64,000 nt of DNA from Saccharicrinis sp963677655 (GCA_963677655.1 OY782089.1); one strand, 5' to 3'; shown: positions 19,406-29,439, counted from the first letter of the stretch. A program made the numbers and translations. Notes: a model not told the origin generated them from the letters alone.

Positions 19406-21706
19406 TTAATAACCTTTGACTGGCTTGTGTCCCATTTCCATCTCCAATTTTCCTCCTGTTACAATCTCTTCATGCGTTATCCAAAACCTTTTTAATGGTT
19501 TACCATTTAATTTCATGGATTGTATATAGATATTTTCAGGAGAGTTATTTTTAGCTATGATGGTAAAAGTTTTACCTGAATAATAATTATTATCCAACTT
19601 AACATCAATTTTATTGAATACAGGACTGGTAATTTGATATTTATTATCTCCAGGACAAATAGGGTGAATACCCATAGCTGCCAGCACATACCAGGCCGAC
19701 ATTTGCCCTACATCCTCATTTCCACATAATCCATAAGGACCTGTTCCATACGCTGCACTACAAATTCTGCGTGTCCATTTTTGGGTAAGATGTGGAACAC
19801 CTGCTGTATTCAGCATAAAAGGCACATGATGAACCGGTTCGTTAGGATGATTGTAATAATTATTCCAAAGAAAATCATCTGGAGTTTTTTCAAAAAATGT
19901 TATTAATGAATCGCGAAAAGCATCATTACCCCCCATCAATTCTTTCAAACCTTCTATATCATGCGGAACAAACCATCCTTGCTGGAACGGATTACTCTCA
20001 ATACATCCTTGACCATGCGTTGTTTTACCCTTCCATTCTGTCCAACCTCCATCTTCAGTTCTGGCTCTAAACCACTGTACTTCTTCATTCCAAAGTGAGG
20101 TATAATTTTTACTGAGTTTATAGTATTCATTCGCAACAGAATCTTTACATAATGATTCGGCAAATCTGCCCATACACCAATCTGAGTATGCATACTCCAT
20201 AGTCATTGAAACTTTTTTTGGAATAAAACCCAATTCCCCATTACTAAAAGTATCAACGGTATTTTTACAATATTCAAAAGCCTTATCAATGCTATAGTTT
20301 CTTATTCCTTTTTCATATGCATCTACAATTACTGAAACGGCAGGATTACCTAACATGCAACCAGAGTAAGAATTAAGCATTTCCCAACGTGGCAAGTATC
20401 CTCTACCGCTAAGCTCTGCCATTTGCAATAAGGAGTTTATTTCATCATCAACTAACGAAGGATTAATAATGGTTTGCAATGGAAACTGCGAACGAAAAAC
20501 ATCCCAGCCACTAAAAATGGTTCGGTAAGTGAAACCTGAAGAAGTATGTACCTTCTTATCTGCTCCAATATAATTTCCGTTTACATCAGAGAATGTACGA
20601 GGATCAATCATGGTATGATACAACGATGTATAAAAGATCGTTTTTTCATCTTCCGAACCACCTTCTACCTCCACATTTTTTAGTGCATCACTCCATAAAT
20701 CACGTGCCTGATTATAAACTTTATCAAAATCCCAATGATTAATATCGTGCTCCAGATTTTCCTTTGCTCCTTGTAAGTTTACAAATGAAATTCCAGTTTT
20801 CACCAATACTTCTTCATCTTCATCCGTTTTAAAATTAGTATAAAAGCCAAGATGCTTTCCATACATCTCTCTAGCTTTATGATAACGTGGCGCATTTTTA
20901 ACGGCATTTTGATAAGCCTCTTTACGAATATGGCGCATTTTTCTTCCTTCATCAGGTATGTTGGCACTCCAGATTCCATAATCAGTCAAAGGCTTACTAA
21001 ATTGACACCAAAAATAAACTGTATAATCAGCTTTTCCAGCTCCGGCTCCCCATCCACCACCTTCGGGCGGACATTTCATCCAACCAGAAATAGTATTCTC
21101 ATTTTCAACCTTAATATATTGCTCTGTTGATGTACCTCCCACGCGACGCGAAAGATCTATCTGTACCCTGGAGTTTTCACTTTCGGGATAAGTAAATCGA
21201 ATGATTCCCGCGCGAGGGGCAGCCGTTAACTCAACTCTTACATCGTAATCATCCATAGTAACTGCATAGTAACCAGCCTTGGTAACTTCTGTATCATGTG
21301 TATACCTTGATCTGTATCCTCCTTCCGGATCATTCGGAACTCCACGATTAGTTATCAGTTTACCAACGGTCGGAGTAACTAAAAAATTACCTAAATCACC
21401 GAACCAACCTACCCCACTCATATGCGTAAAACTAAAGCCTTCCATGGTAGGGTGTTCATAAGAATAACCGCTACCATTGTCACCACCTGTATATGTGTCA
21501 GGACTTAATTGTACCAATCCAAATGGCGTAGCTGCTCCCGGAAATGTTTTACCAAAACCATGTGCATCCTTAGTTTTTTTACCATAAGTAATGGCTCCAA
21601 TCATGGGGTCAATATAATCTACAACTCCTTTCTTATTTGGTTGAGAACAACCTGTTAAATAAAAAGCAAATAAGCTTATGTATAAAAGTTTTATTGTTTT
21701 TGCCAT
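19406..21706 (-). CDS. GH92 alpha-mannosidase, longer divergent type
   Basis: Lipoprotein (LTGC, Cys20) of 766 aa. GH92 landmarks are DYIDPMIGA, GKTFPGAATPFGLVQLSPD, FTHMSGVGWFGD, PNEPVHHVPFML at the catalytic-acid site and GNEDVGQMSAWYV at the base site. It differs from the other copies by an extra segment (about 255-300, KMRHIRKEAYQNAVK and following) and by the VHHVP acid motif, so it is a distinct subgroup and probably has another linkage or context specificity. It sits 85 bp after a sulfatase gene. Confidence 0.92.
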   Translation of the reverse strand: MAKTIKLLYISLFAFYLTGCSQPNKKGVVDYIDPMIGAITYGKKTKDAHGFGKTFPGAATPFGLVQLSPDTYTGGDNGSGYSYEHPTMEGFSFTHMSGVGWFGDLGNFLVTPTVGKLITNRGVPNDPEGGYRSRYTHDTEVTKAGYYAVTMDDYDVRVELTAAPRAGIIRFTYPESENSRVQIDLSRRVGGTSTEQYIKVENENTISGWMKCPPEGGGWGAGAGKADYTVYFWCQFSKPLTDYGIWSANIPDEGRKMRHIRKEAYQNAVKNAPRYHKAREMYGKHLGFYTNFKTDEDEEVLVKTGISFVNLQGAKENLEHDINHWDFDKVYNQARDLWSDALKNVEVEGGSEDEKTIFYTSLYHTMIDPRTFSDVNGNYIGADKKVHTSSGFTYRTIFSGWDVFRSQFPLQTIINPSLVDDEINSLLQMAELSGRGYLPRWEMLNSYSGCMLGNPAVSVIVDAYEKGIRNYSIDKAFEYCKNTVDTFSNGELGFIPKKVSMTMEYAYSDWCMGRFAESLCKDSVANEYYKLSKNYTSLWNEEVQWFRARTEDGGWTEWKGKTTHGQGCIESNPFQQGWFVPHDIEGLKELMGGNDAFRDSLITFFEKTPDDFLWNNYYNHPNEPVHHVPFMLNTAGVPHLTQKWTRRICSAAYGTGPYGLCGNEDVGQMSAWYVLAAMGIHPICPGDNKYQITSPVFNKIDVKLDNNYYSGKTFTIIAKNNSPENIYIQSMKLNGKPLKRFWITHEEIVTGGKLEMEMGHKPVKGY

Positions 21707-21791
21707 TACTTTTTGTTTATTTCATTTACAATGTGATTAATAAAGAAATTCATTTCATGATTTTCATTACGAAAGAATTTAGAACGACCCC

Positions 21792-23312
21792 CTATTTGCC
21801 TTCTTTAAAAATATCTACTTCAACATCGTTGTTAAGTTTATCTCCCTCTTTTGTTCTTCCTTTTTCTACAATCTCTACCAATTCTGCTGTTAGCAGTTTA
21901 ACCACTTCCGGATATTGCTTATAAACATTGTTTTTCTCTTTAATATCCTTTTCTAAGTCATACAATTGAACCTCTGGCATACCCTTTTCTCTGGCGTTTT
22001 TATCACCTGGAGCACTCCAACCTCCAGAACCTGGACATAGCTCCAATTTCCATTTTCCTTTACGGATAGAAAATTTACCATGAATTGAATGATGGATAAC
22101 AGCAGTATAAGGACTTTCTACCTTCTTATCTTTTAAAAGAGGTAAAATACTATATGAATCCACGCCTTCATTAGCAGGTACATCCATACTTGTTAAATTG
22201 GCACAAGTGGCCATCAAATTGGTTAAACATATTAATTGATTATTTTTTGAACCAGCTTCAATTTTACCCGGCCATTTAGCAATAAATGGTACACGATGCC
22301 CACCTTCCCAAATATCAGATTTTGCACCACGGAACTGCGCACTCACTCTATGCCCGTATTCCTTTTCCAACTTACCAGCCTTTGCAGGAAAATAAGAACA
22401 TCCGTTATCACTGGTTAAAAACACCAATGTATTTTCGGATATACCGTTTTTCTCTAAAGCTTCCATTACACGACCTACTACAAAATCTGTCTCCATCACA
22501 AAATCACAATAGGATCCCATGCCACTTTTTCCCTGCCATGCCTCAGAAGGGACTATTGGCGTATGTGGTGAATTTAGGGCAAGATATAAGAAGAAAGGAT
22601 TATCTTCTGTAGACTTTTTTTCAATATATTCAGAAGCGTTGTCTCCTAAAAACTGTAACATTTTAATTGTTGGCATAGTATCAATCACCCTGTCATCTTT
22701 TATAACCGTTTCCATAGAAGCTGAATGATGAAAACCAAGATAAGTATCAAATCCACGAGTAATTGGTCCGTTCGGTACAACAGAACCTATCGGTGCCGGA
22801 TTTGGCTTTCGTTTTCCTTCAGCGTATACTTCAACAGGATTTCCATCTTTATCATTAACTGCAAAACCAAGATGCCATTTACCCATAGCTGCTGTTTGAT
22901 AACCTGCTTTTTTAAGCAAGGCAGGAACAGTTAAAATATCTTCAGAGATTAAAGGATCAAATTCATGTCCTCCACTCAACACACCAGTTTGTAATCTTGA
23001 CCGCCAGGCATATCGACCAGTAAGAACACCATAACGAGTAGGGGTACACACTGAAGCCCCGGCATGCGCATCGGTAAATGTCATCCCTTGACTGGCTAAT
23101 TTATCCATAGCCGGAGTAGGAATCTTACCAAATTCAGGATTTAAACATTGAACATCGCCATAACCTAAATCATCACAAATTATATAGACTATATTTGGGG
23201 ACTTTTCTTCAGTTTCTGTTGACTTTGTTTCTGATTTTGTATTACAACTCGCTACAACGAATATTATAATCAAAGTAACTGCAGCTCCTATACTTAATTT
23301 TGTTTTATACAT
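21792..23312 (-). CDS. S1 family sulfatase, lipoprotein (FGly motif CTPTR)
   Basis: Lipoprotein signal ending VVASC (Cys23). ICDDLGYGD carries the metal Asp pair and SVCTPTR has the formylglycine Cys89. GKWHLGF, HTPIVP and LTSDNG are the remaining active-site landmarks, followed by a C-terminal subdomain with CPGSGGWSAPGD. It is a clear paralogue of the sulfatase at 32317, sharing the ASVCTPTRYG...TGRY and CPGSGGW blocks. It starts 6 bp after the GH20 stop, so the two are probably translationally linked. Substrate not assigned. Confidence 0.92.
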   Translation of the reverse strand: MYKTKLSIGAAVTLIIIFVVASCNTKSETKSTETEEKSPNIVYIICDDLGYGDVQCLNPEFGKIPTPAMDKLASQGMTFTDAHAGASVCTPTRYGVLTGRYAWRSRLQTGVLSGGHEFDPLISEDILTVPALLKKAGYQTAAMGKWHLGFAVNDKDGNPVEVYAEGKRKPNPAPIGSVVPNGPITRGFDTYLGFHHSASMETVIKDDRVIDTMPTIKMLQFLGDNASEYIEKKSTEDNPFFLYLALNSPHTPIVPSEAWQGKSGMGSYCDFVMETDFVVGRVMEALEKNGISENTLVFLTSDNGCSYFPAKAGKLEKEYGHRVSAQFRGAKSDIWEGGHRVPFIAKWPGKIEAGSKNNQLICLTNLMATCANLTSMDVPANEGVDSYSILPLLKDKKVESPYTAVIHHSIHGKFSIRKGKWKLELCPGSGGWSAPGDKNAREKGMPEVQLYDLEKDIKEKNNVYKQYPEVVKLLTAELVEIVEKGRTKEGDKLNNDVEVDIFKEGK

Positions 23313-23318
23313 ATTGAC

Positions 23319-25160
23319 TTATTTTAATCTTACCTCTGTAATTTTTCCTAATAAATTACCATTTTTATCAAATAAACCAGCTTTTAAAAGGCTGCGAGGT
23401 ATTGCTTTAAATGCACCATTATATTTTGTTGCATTTACAGAAGGTTCTTCTCCGTTTAAAGTATAATAGATATTATAACCAACCATTTCAGTCTCGAGAT
23501 ACACAATTGCCTCATTATGCAACTGATCTATGGCAAAAGGTGCATAAACTGTATACATACTTGTTGAGTAATTAACTTCATCACGTTCTAACCTTGGAAA
23601 GTGAGCTTCAACAGCGCTTTGAAATCTTGCCCAATTCTTATCTTCTTTTTGACTCCAGGCTACCTCAGCATTTGCAAAAGTACGAGGGTAAAGCATGTAT
23701 TCACTATGTTCCTCTGTTGGCGTAAACTCACCCCACAGGCAAGCCTCTGTACCTTTTACAAGCTGTGCTTCATCAGCAGTTAATTTATCTGAAACAGGCT
23801 CATAACTATAAACCTTCCACAAAGGAAGAACTACTCTGGGCCCCTCCGGCTCCATATCTGTAGGTCCCTGAACCTGACAAATATATGAGTGATTATATGA
23901 TGCCTGTATAGTTGGATAACCACCTTTAGGGGCATCTACTTCAGGAGTATATTTGTTTCTTCTCCAAGCCATAATAGTGGCACCTTTAGCTCCTTTACCA
24001 CTTAATATCTCATCCCATCCAATCATGGTTTTACCTTTGGATGTAACAAGCTTGTTTACTCTTTGAATAAAATGACTTTGCAATTCCTCTTCATCGTGTA
24101 AGTCATTATCTTTCATCACTTTTTGACAAAGCTCACAGTTTTTCCAGTTTTTCTTGTTACACTCATCTCCACCAATATGTATATATTCTGAAGGAAATAA
24201 TTCAGCGACTTCGGTAAGTACGTTATCCAAAAACTCGTAAGTTGTTTCTTTTCCTGCACATAGAGCATTATCCGGCGCTCTACCGCCTGTTGCCACTTCA
24301 AAATTTGCAGAATCAACACAACATAAATATGGATACGATGCAACCAGGGCCTTACTATGCCCTGGTACATCGATTTCAGGAATGACTTCCACATTCCTTA
24401 CTCCGGCATACATAATTACTTCCTTAATATCTTCTTTAGAATAAAACCCTCCAACCGTTTTTGGCTCATCAGCTGTTGCAAGTTCTCTTTGCCACCAGTG
24501 AATTCCTTCTCTTTCAGCTCTCCAGGCTCCTTTTTTAGTTAAGTTAGGATACTTGTCTATCTCGATTCTCCATCCCTGATCGTCAGTTAAATGCCAATGA
24601 AATTTATTTATTTTATATGCAGCAAAAACATCTATTTGTTTCATCACCCATTCTTTAGTTTGAAAATGGCGAGACACATCCAGCATCATGCCCCTCCATT
24701 CAAAACGAGGATGATCTTTTACTACCAAACAAGGAACCTTAAATGCTTTTGTGTTTAGAGGAATTGCCTGACGAAGTGTTTGGAAACCATAAAAAAGACC
24801 AGCATAATCTATAGCATTAATCACTATTTTATTTTCTGAAACCTCTAAAATATATCCCTCAGGCAAAATAGATTTATCCTCAACTATATCAAATAATATA
24901 TAGTTTGTATTCGGAGTTTTGATACCTGTTTTTACCTGTGCTTTAATACCCGTATCATTTAATATTTTATCAATAAGATAAGGTTTAAAATTGCTAACGA
25001 ATTGCGAAGGAATAAACACTTTCGTTTTTGAATTAAGTGTAAAGTTCCCTTTTTTCATTTCAACCGATTGTGGTTGAGGTATAAATGATATTGTATTCTC
25101 TTGTGCGTTTGTAGCAAGAGAAAAAATTAAAACTGTTAAAAAGAATAATATTTTTGCCAT
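23319..25160 (-). CDS. GH20 beta-N-acetylhexosaminidase
   Basis: Secreted exo-hexosaminidase of 613 aa with a type I signal (ends ATNAQ). An N-terminal GH20b-type domain precedes the barrel with FEWRGMMLDVSRH, HLTDDQGWRIE, EIDVPGH and YIHIGGDECN; the Asp-Glu pair (about 331-332) is catalytic. A short chitobiase-like domain ends the protein (YYTLNGEEPS). Unlike the GH20 at 11455 it has no PA14 module. It fits between an SGNH hydrolase (2 bp upstream) and a sulfatase (6 bp downstream). Confidence 0.94.
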   Translation of the reverse strand: MAKILFFLTVLIFSLATNAQENTISFIPQPQSVEMKKGNFTLNSKTKVFIPSQFVSNFKPYLIDKILNDTGIKAQVKTGIKTPNTNYILFDIVEDKSILPEGYILEVSENKIVINAIDYAGLFYGFQTLRQAIPLNTKAFKVPCLVVKDHPRFEWRGMMLDVSRHFQTKEWVMKQIDVFAAYKINKFHWHLTDDQGWRIEIDKYPNLTKKGAWRAEREGIHWWQRELATADEPKTVGGFYSKEDIKEVIMYAGVRNVEVIPEIDVPGHSKALVASYPYLCCVDSANFEVATGGRAPDNALCAGKETTYEFLDNVLTEVAELFPSEYIHIGGDECNKKNWKNCELCQKVMKDNDLHDEEELQSHFIQRVNKLVTSKGKTMIGWDEILSGKGAKGATIMAWRRNKYTPEVDAPKGGYPTIQASYNHSYICQVQGPTDMEPEGPRVVLPLWKVYSYEPVSDKLTADEAQLVKGTEACLWGEFTPTEEHSEYMLYPRTFANAEVAWSQKEDKNWARFQSAVEAHFPRLERDEVNYSTSMYTVYAPFAIDQLHNEAIVYLETEMVGYNIYYTLNGEEPSVNATKYNGAFKAIPRSLLKAGLFDKNGNLLGKITEVRLK

Positions 25161-25162
25161 AC

Positions 25163-25957
25163 TTATAGATTTTTTTTAATTATTCGGGCAACTTCCTCTC
25201 CCTGTGCCTGTTTACCTATTTCATTATAATGAACATTACCTGGATTAATGCACCATTTATCATAATTAGGTTTGGTATAATTATATAAATCATTAATTAC
25301 AATTGACGGATATTTACTTAATACATCCAAAGCAGCTTTATTATATCTGATGCTATCACCGACAATTCGTCCATCTGCACCTTCAGGAACAGGTGTAGTA
25401 GTGGCAAAAATTAATTTAGTTTTAGGAAATTTTTTAATCAAATACTGACATATCCCTTCAAGTCTCTCTTTATAAACACTGATTGAAGATATCTGCTTAC
25501 CATTTTCCTTATCCAGTTTCCCTTCCTTTAAATACTTCAAATCGTGCAAACCCACATTAAAATGAATTACATCCCAATTAAAATCCCATCCATTTTCAAG
25601 ATTAGGTTGAAACATAGCTCTATTCATTGTTTCCATAGCAGGAATAAACTGATGGCTGGATGACCCGTTTCGAAAAATTCGATACACATTGGCTTTATCT
25701 TTAAGCTGCTTACGTACCTCTAAGGTGTATCCTATTGAAATAGAATCACCATACAAAAAAACATTGGGTAATCGTTTTTGAGGGTGTACATATGCATATG
25801 CTGCCTCCTTGATTCTATAATCACATAATTTAGCCCAAGCCGCTTTACAGATCTCTTCATCACACCTCTTAAATAAGGATCCAGCAAAAGAACTGGGTGA
25901 AATCCCAAGTAGTAATGAGGAGGCTCCAAAATATTTTAAAAAATCTCTTCTTTCCAT
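25163..25957 (-). CDS. SGNH/GDSL-type hydrolase with twin-arginine-like signal
   Basis: Small esterase-fold protein (264 aa). The N-terminus MERRDFLKYFG fits a twin-arginine (RRxFLK) export signal. GDSISIGY has the nucleophile Ser, NGSSSH the Gly block, NVGLHDL the third block (His where many families have Asn) and GNVHYNEIG the catalytic His. The Asp usually three residues before that His is Gly here (GGT codon), so the triad is either a dyad or the acid comes from elsewhere. It may deacylate the glycan. It lies 12 bp after the GH30 gene. Confidence 0.75.
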   Translation of the reverse strand: MERRDFLKYFGASSLLLGISPSSFAGSLFKRCDEEICKAAWAKLCDYRIKEAAYAYVHPQKRLPNVFLYGDSISIGYTLEVRKQLKDKANVYRIFRNGSSSHQFIPAMETMNRAMFQPNLENGWDFNWDVIHFNVGLHDLKYLKEGKLDKENGKQISSISVYKERLEGICQYLIKKFPKTKLIFATTTPVPEGADGRIVGDSIRYNKAALDVLSKYPSIVINDLYNYTKPNYDKWCINPGNVHYNEIGKQAQGEEVARIIKKNL

Positions 25958-25969
25958 TGTATCTACAAA

Positions 25970-27397
25970 TTATAGACTAATTAAAAAGGTATTAAATGAC
26001 TTGGCTTCTACTTCAACACTTACGCGTTGCTTGTTAAGTTCAAGATGATAATTTTTGGCTTTTACATCCGCATTATAAGCAAGTACAACAACCTTATTTG
26101 TATCTTTATTGAAGAATACTAATGTATTTTCATCATCCCCTTGTGTATGCAACTTCATATTACCAGGAGCAACAAATGCACTCAGGTGTTTCATTAAATA
26201 GAATTCAGGATTATATGTAATGGACTTAGTTTTGCTATCAATTGAAATCATTGAGTTCTGTTTCCACCCCCATTGACTTTTTCCAGTCTCATCTAAAATC
26301 ATATTCCAGTACATATAAGAGTTAGCACCGTTTTCAAAGTAATGCTTCATGAGGTTAAATGTATACTCAGCTGCAGCCCAATCATTTGATCCATCCCCAC
26401 ACTCAGTTTCGGTTTGCATCAATTGCATTTCAGGGTATTTAGCATGAACCTTTTCAATTGCTCCCTTACCAGCCCATTGAAATCCAACTCCTTTAACTAT
26501 ATTCTTTACATTTTTATATTGTAACACACTATCCACTCTTTCTATATGTGGACGTTCAACAGTACCAAGCCATATTTCTGTATCAATATCATCAGCTTTA
26601 AACTGAGGTGCTAAATAATCGGCTATTAATATACCTAGGTCTTTAGGCTTCCAAACACATGATGGAAAATTTTGGGCTGAGTTATATTCATTTTGCACAT
26701 GAATAGCCTCAATTTTAATCCCTTCCTGTTTATAAGCATGAATAAATTTTGAAAAGTAAAGCGCATAAGCATTAAAATAATCAGGCTCAGTTATAAATCT
26801 TGACACAAGTTCTTCTGTGTTACTTAGCTCAGGTGCTAAATCATTCACCTTAGGATTGGCTTTACAAGCATAATGCTTATTGTGCTTCATCCATGATGGC
26901 GGACACCAAGGTGATGCCCAAACTCTAATATTGGGATTCAGTTTTTGAGCCTCATGTATATATGGCACCAAACGTTGTTTATCACGATATATGGAGAAGT
27001 TATCCATAGCGAAATCACCATCAGTTTCATTAAAACTATACCAATCTATAGCATAATCGTTGGCACCAATAGGCATACGACAAAGGTTGAATTTACATCC
27101 GGTTTTAGTATTAAATAAGTCGTTTAAAAGCTGTTGTTTCTCCTCAGGAGTAACCATATTTAAGGCTTCCCATCCCATCTCGTTAAAACAACCTCCAAAT
27201 CCTTCAATTACTTGCTCTTTATCATTGGTATCGATATTTATTACTACTTGTTCCAGATCCATCTTTGAAGGAACTACAATCTCTTTCTCTACCCAACGGT
27301 TTTGATCAGTTGTACTAACCCATTTTACATTAGGCTTTTTTGTACATGCCACACCTACTAACATTAAAGCAAACAGACTTAATTTAATTGATTTCAT
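25970..27397 (-). CDS. GH30 glycoside hydrolase, lipoprotein
   Basis: Clan-A retaining enzyme. The start at 27397 (MKSIKLSLF) gives a lipoprotein signal ending GVAC (Cys18); the frame is open 32 codons further upstream, but those codons are AT-rich and unlike a signal. IEGFGGCFNEMGW is the usual GH30 opening, HVQNEYNS carries the acid/base Glu (about 237) and MQTETECGDG the nucleophile Glu (about 330 or 332). A beta-sandwich C-terminus follows. GH30 includes beta-glucosidase, beta-1,6-glucanase, xylanase and other activities, and the substrate is not readable here. It is the first gene of the left block, next to a 441-bp divergent intergenic region. Confidence 0.9.
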   Translation of the reverse strand: MKSIKLSLFALMLVGVACTKKPNVKWVSTTDQNRWVEKEIVVPSKMDLEQVVINIDTNDKEQVIEGFGGCFNEMGWEALNMVTPEEKQQLLNDLFNTKTGCKFNLCRMPIGANDYAIDWYSFNETDGDFAMDNFSIYRDKQRLVPYIHEAQKLNPNIRVWASPWCPPSWMKHNKHYACKANPKVNDLAPELSNTEELVSRFITEPDYFNAYALYFSKFIHAYKQEGIKIEAIHVQNEYNSAQNFPSCVWKPKDLGILIADYLAPQFKADDIDTEIWLGTVERPHIERVDSVLQYKNVKNIVKGVGFQWAGKGAIEKVHAKYPEMQLMQTETECGDGSNDWAAAEYTFNLMKHYFENGANSYMYWNMILDETGKSQWGWKQNSMISIDSKTKSITYNPEFYLMKHLSAFVAPGNMKLHTQGDDENTLVFFNKDTNKVVVLAYNADVKAKNYHLELNKQRVSVEVEAKSFNTFLISL

Positions 27398-27838
27398 GTG
27401 TTTATAATTTGATTTCTTCAACAAAATCACCATGCTATTTGTAATTTGAATTAACATGTGACTTATGTATATTATTAATTTTCTATTCAGCACTACACCT
27501 TTACAAGTAATATTCTCTTTTATATTATATCCATGAGAAGATAAATACTCACGAAAAAAACAGCAATCTTTTTCTTATTAATGAAAATATTAGATTTTAC
27601 TAAACTCCTCCTTCAACTCACAACTAATAAAAACATGATTGCAAACATGTTAAAATCAATAACATATATTGTATCTATTGCCTTTTTTTATGTTATGACG
27701 TAATTGTACAACAAAAGAGTGGTTTGTATATTGAAAAATTACAACATTTATACATATATAGATTTATATATTAGCAATTTACATGAAACCTTTTTAGTAT
27801 AATAACGTACCAAGCTATATTTTCACACAGGAATAACC
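27398..27838. promoter_or_regulatory. Divergent intergenic region between GH30 and the histidine kinase
   Basis: This 441-bp, strongly AT-rich gap separates the leftward PUL block from the rightward kinase gene and so must hold promoters for one or both. I found no clear Bacteroidota TTTG / TAnnTTTG pair. A short dyad AACATG (27632-27637) / CATGTT (27646-27651), overlapping a direct repeat of AAACATG, is the only ordered feature seen. No open frame with coding character is present. Confidence 0.45.
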
Positions 27839-29113
27839 ATGAAACCAAATATCTCGTATTTAGAATCATTAAATTGCGTTAATGATGTATATGATGATCT
27901 TTCAAAATATTTAAAAAAATTTTTACCTAATTCAATATGTGTTCTCATACAATTAGATGAGAAACAAAATGAAGCCTACGTGTCCAACTTAACTGGTATA
28001 AATAATTACATATTTAAACAGCTGGTAAAAATATTGGGAATAAATCCGCTTGGTAAAAGATTTAAGAATACAGAGTATGGTAAAAAGCATTTTTATTCTA
28101 CAAAAACCTTTCAACAATTTCAGGGAAGTTTATTTGAATTTGCAGATGGCATTTTTCCTGAGTGGTTATGCAAATCACTAGAGATTTTCTTAGACCTTAA
28201 GAACATTTATTACATTGCATTAAGCAATGAAAATGTTTTGATCGGTACTGTTTTAGTCTTTCCCAGAGGAAATGACATTGCCAATTTTAATAAAGTGGAG
28301 AAAGCTGTTGATTTATATTCTAAGTATATAAAAGAAATCATAGAGTCATTAAAAAGAGATATACTTGGTGTGGATATGCGTGATTACTTTTCTCAGTCCG
28401 TCATAAATAACATTAATCACGAAATACGAACCCCATTAAATGCCATTGTAGGTTTATTAAATACAGGTATTGAATTGCTAAATAAAGATGAATACACAAA
28501 AGAATTGACTAGTAGCATTTGGAATAATTCTCAACAGCTTACAAAAAAATTAGATAATTTATTATTAATATCTGATTTACAATCTAATTCGTCCTATTTT
28601 AACATTAAAAGTATAGATTTAGGCACTATCGAAAATGAAATAAATAATGTTGTTAAGGAGTTCAGAAACAACTATGCTAAAAGGGTAATTAATTTTTCCA
28701 CTAATATATCTAAACTTCCTTGTTCTGATGTATCTGTAGATTTATACTACCTAAAGATTATGGTTGAAGAATTAGTCAGTAATGCCTTAAAATTCTCCAC
28801 CAATGATATATCAGTTAATCTTAATGCAGCTGAAAATATTGAGATTGTAATTTTTGATGAAGGGATCGGTATGATCGAATCAAAAATTGGTGATTATATG
28901 AAGATTTTTTGTCGAAATACTCAAAAAGACATATTATATGAGGGAATTGGTATTGGTTTAAGTATTGTTCATCATATTGTAATAAAACATAAATGGCATA
29001 TTAATATAAATTCAGAACCTAACATGGGTACATCAGTATCTATAACATTAGGAAAGAATAACTCAGATAAAAAAAACAAACCAACAAAACTTAATACTAT
29101 TATACTTGTATAG
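27839..29113 (+). CDS. Soluble sensor histidine kinase (orphan)
   Basis: A 424-aa protein without transmembrane segments or signal peptide. The N-terminal part (1-170) looks like a GAF-type sensory domain but is not securely identified. A HisKA domain follows with NINHEIRTPLNAI (His about 194) and then a HATPase_c domain with an N-box LVSNALKFS, G1 box FDEGIGM and G2 box GIGIGLSIVHH. No receiver or DNA-binding domain is attached and no response regulator is nearby. An AGGA sequence lies just before the ATG. It is one of only two plus-strand genes in the window and interrupts the PUL; whether it senses the glycan is unknown. Confidence 0.85.
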   Translation: MKPNISYLESLNCVNDVYDDLSKYLKKFLPNSICVLIQLDEKQNEAYVSNLTGINNYIFKQLVKILGINPLGKRFKNTEYGKKHFYSTKTFQQFQGSLFEFADGIFPEWLCKSLEIFLDLKNIYYIALSNENVLIGTVLVFPRGNDIANFNKVEKAVDLYSKYIKEIIESLKRDILGVDMRDYFSQSVINNINHEIRTPLNAIVGLLNTGIELLNKDEYTKELTSSIWNNSQQLTKKLDNLLLISDLQSNSSYFNIKSIDLGTIENEINNVVKEFRNNYAKRVINFSTNISKLPCSDVSVDLYYLKIMVEELVSNALKFSTNDISVNLNAAENIEIVIFDEGIGMIESKIGDYMKIFCRNTQKDILYEGIGIGLSIVHHIVIKHKWHININSEPNMGTSVSITLGKNNSDKKNKPTKLNTIILV

Positions 29114-29439
29114 ACACTTCGTTAATCAAAACTCTTTTATGTTAATCCCAAACTATTTTTTGTAAACTTTTAACCTGGATTATTTATTAAAGGATTGTTA
29201 TGAACATTGAAAACGCAATTATTGCGATAAGCTAATGTAGAAGCAAAATTTTTTTTTATTATGCTGAGCAAAGCAATAATCAGATGCTAATAAACAAGCA
29301 CTTGCTGGGACGATGCATAACTTGTCCCGATCCATATGGTATTCCCTATAATAAGAGAGATAAAAAAACCAACAATCGAATACTTATTTCACATTCGAAT
29401 GCTGGTTTTTAATACAATAGTATGGTATGTCATTAAGAA
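29114..29439. other. Convergent intergenic region
   Basis: The 326 bp between the kinase stop and the GH3 stop contain no gene that I can support. The only structured element is the bidirectional terminator at 29364-29410. Confidence 0.5.
29364..29410. terminator. Bidirectional rho-independent terminator
   Basis: Arms of 17 nt (29364-29380 and 29394-29410) are complementary at 15 of 17 positions. They start with an A-run and end with a T-run, so the structure works in both directions. It lies between the convergent kinase (plus) and GH3 (minus) genes, exactly where a shared terminator is expected. Confidence 0.85.

Noticed and set aside
27398..27493. 32-codon N-terminal extension of the GH30 protein
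   Set aside because: The extension is AT-rich and puts the lipobox far from the N-terminus; the ATG at 27397 gives a normal signal.
27839..29113. Hybrid two-component regulator of the PUL
   Set aside because: No periplasmic propeller domain, transmembrane segments, receiver or HTH domain; it is a simple soluble kinase.
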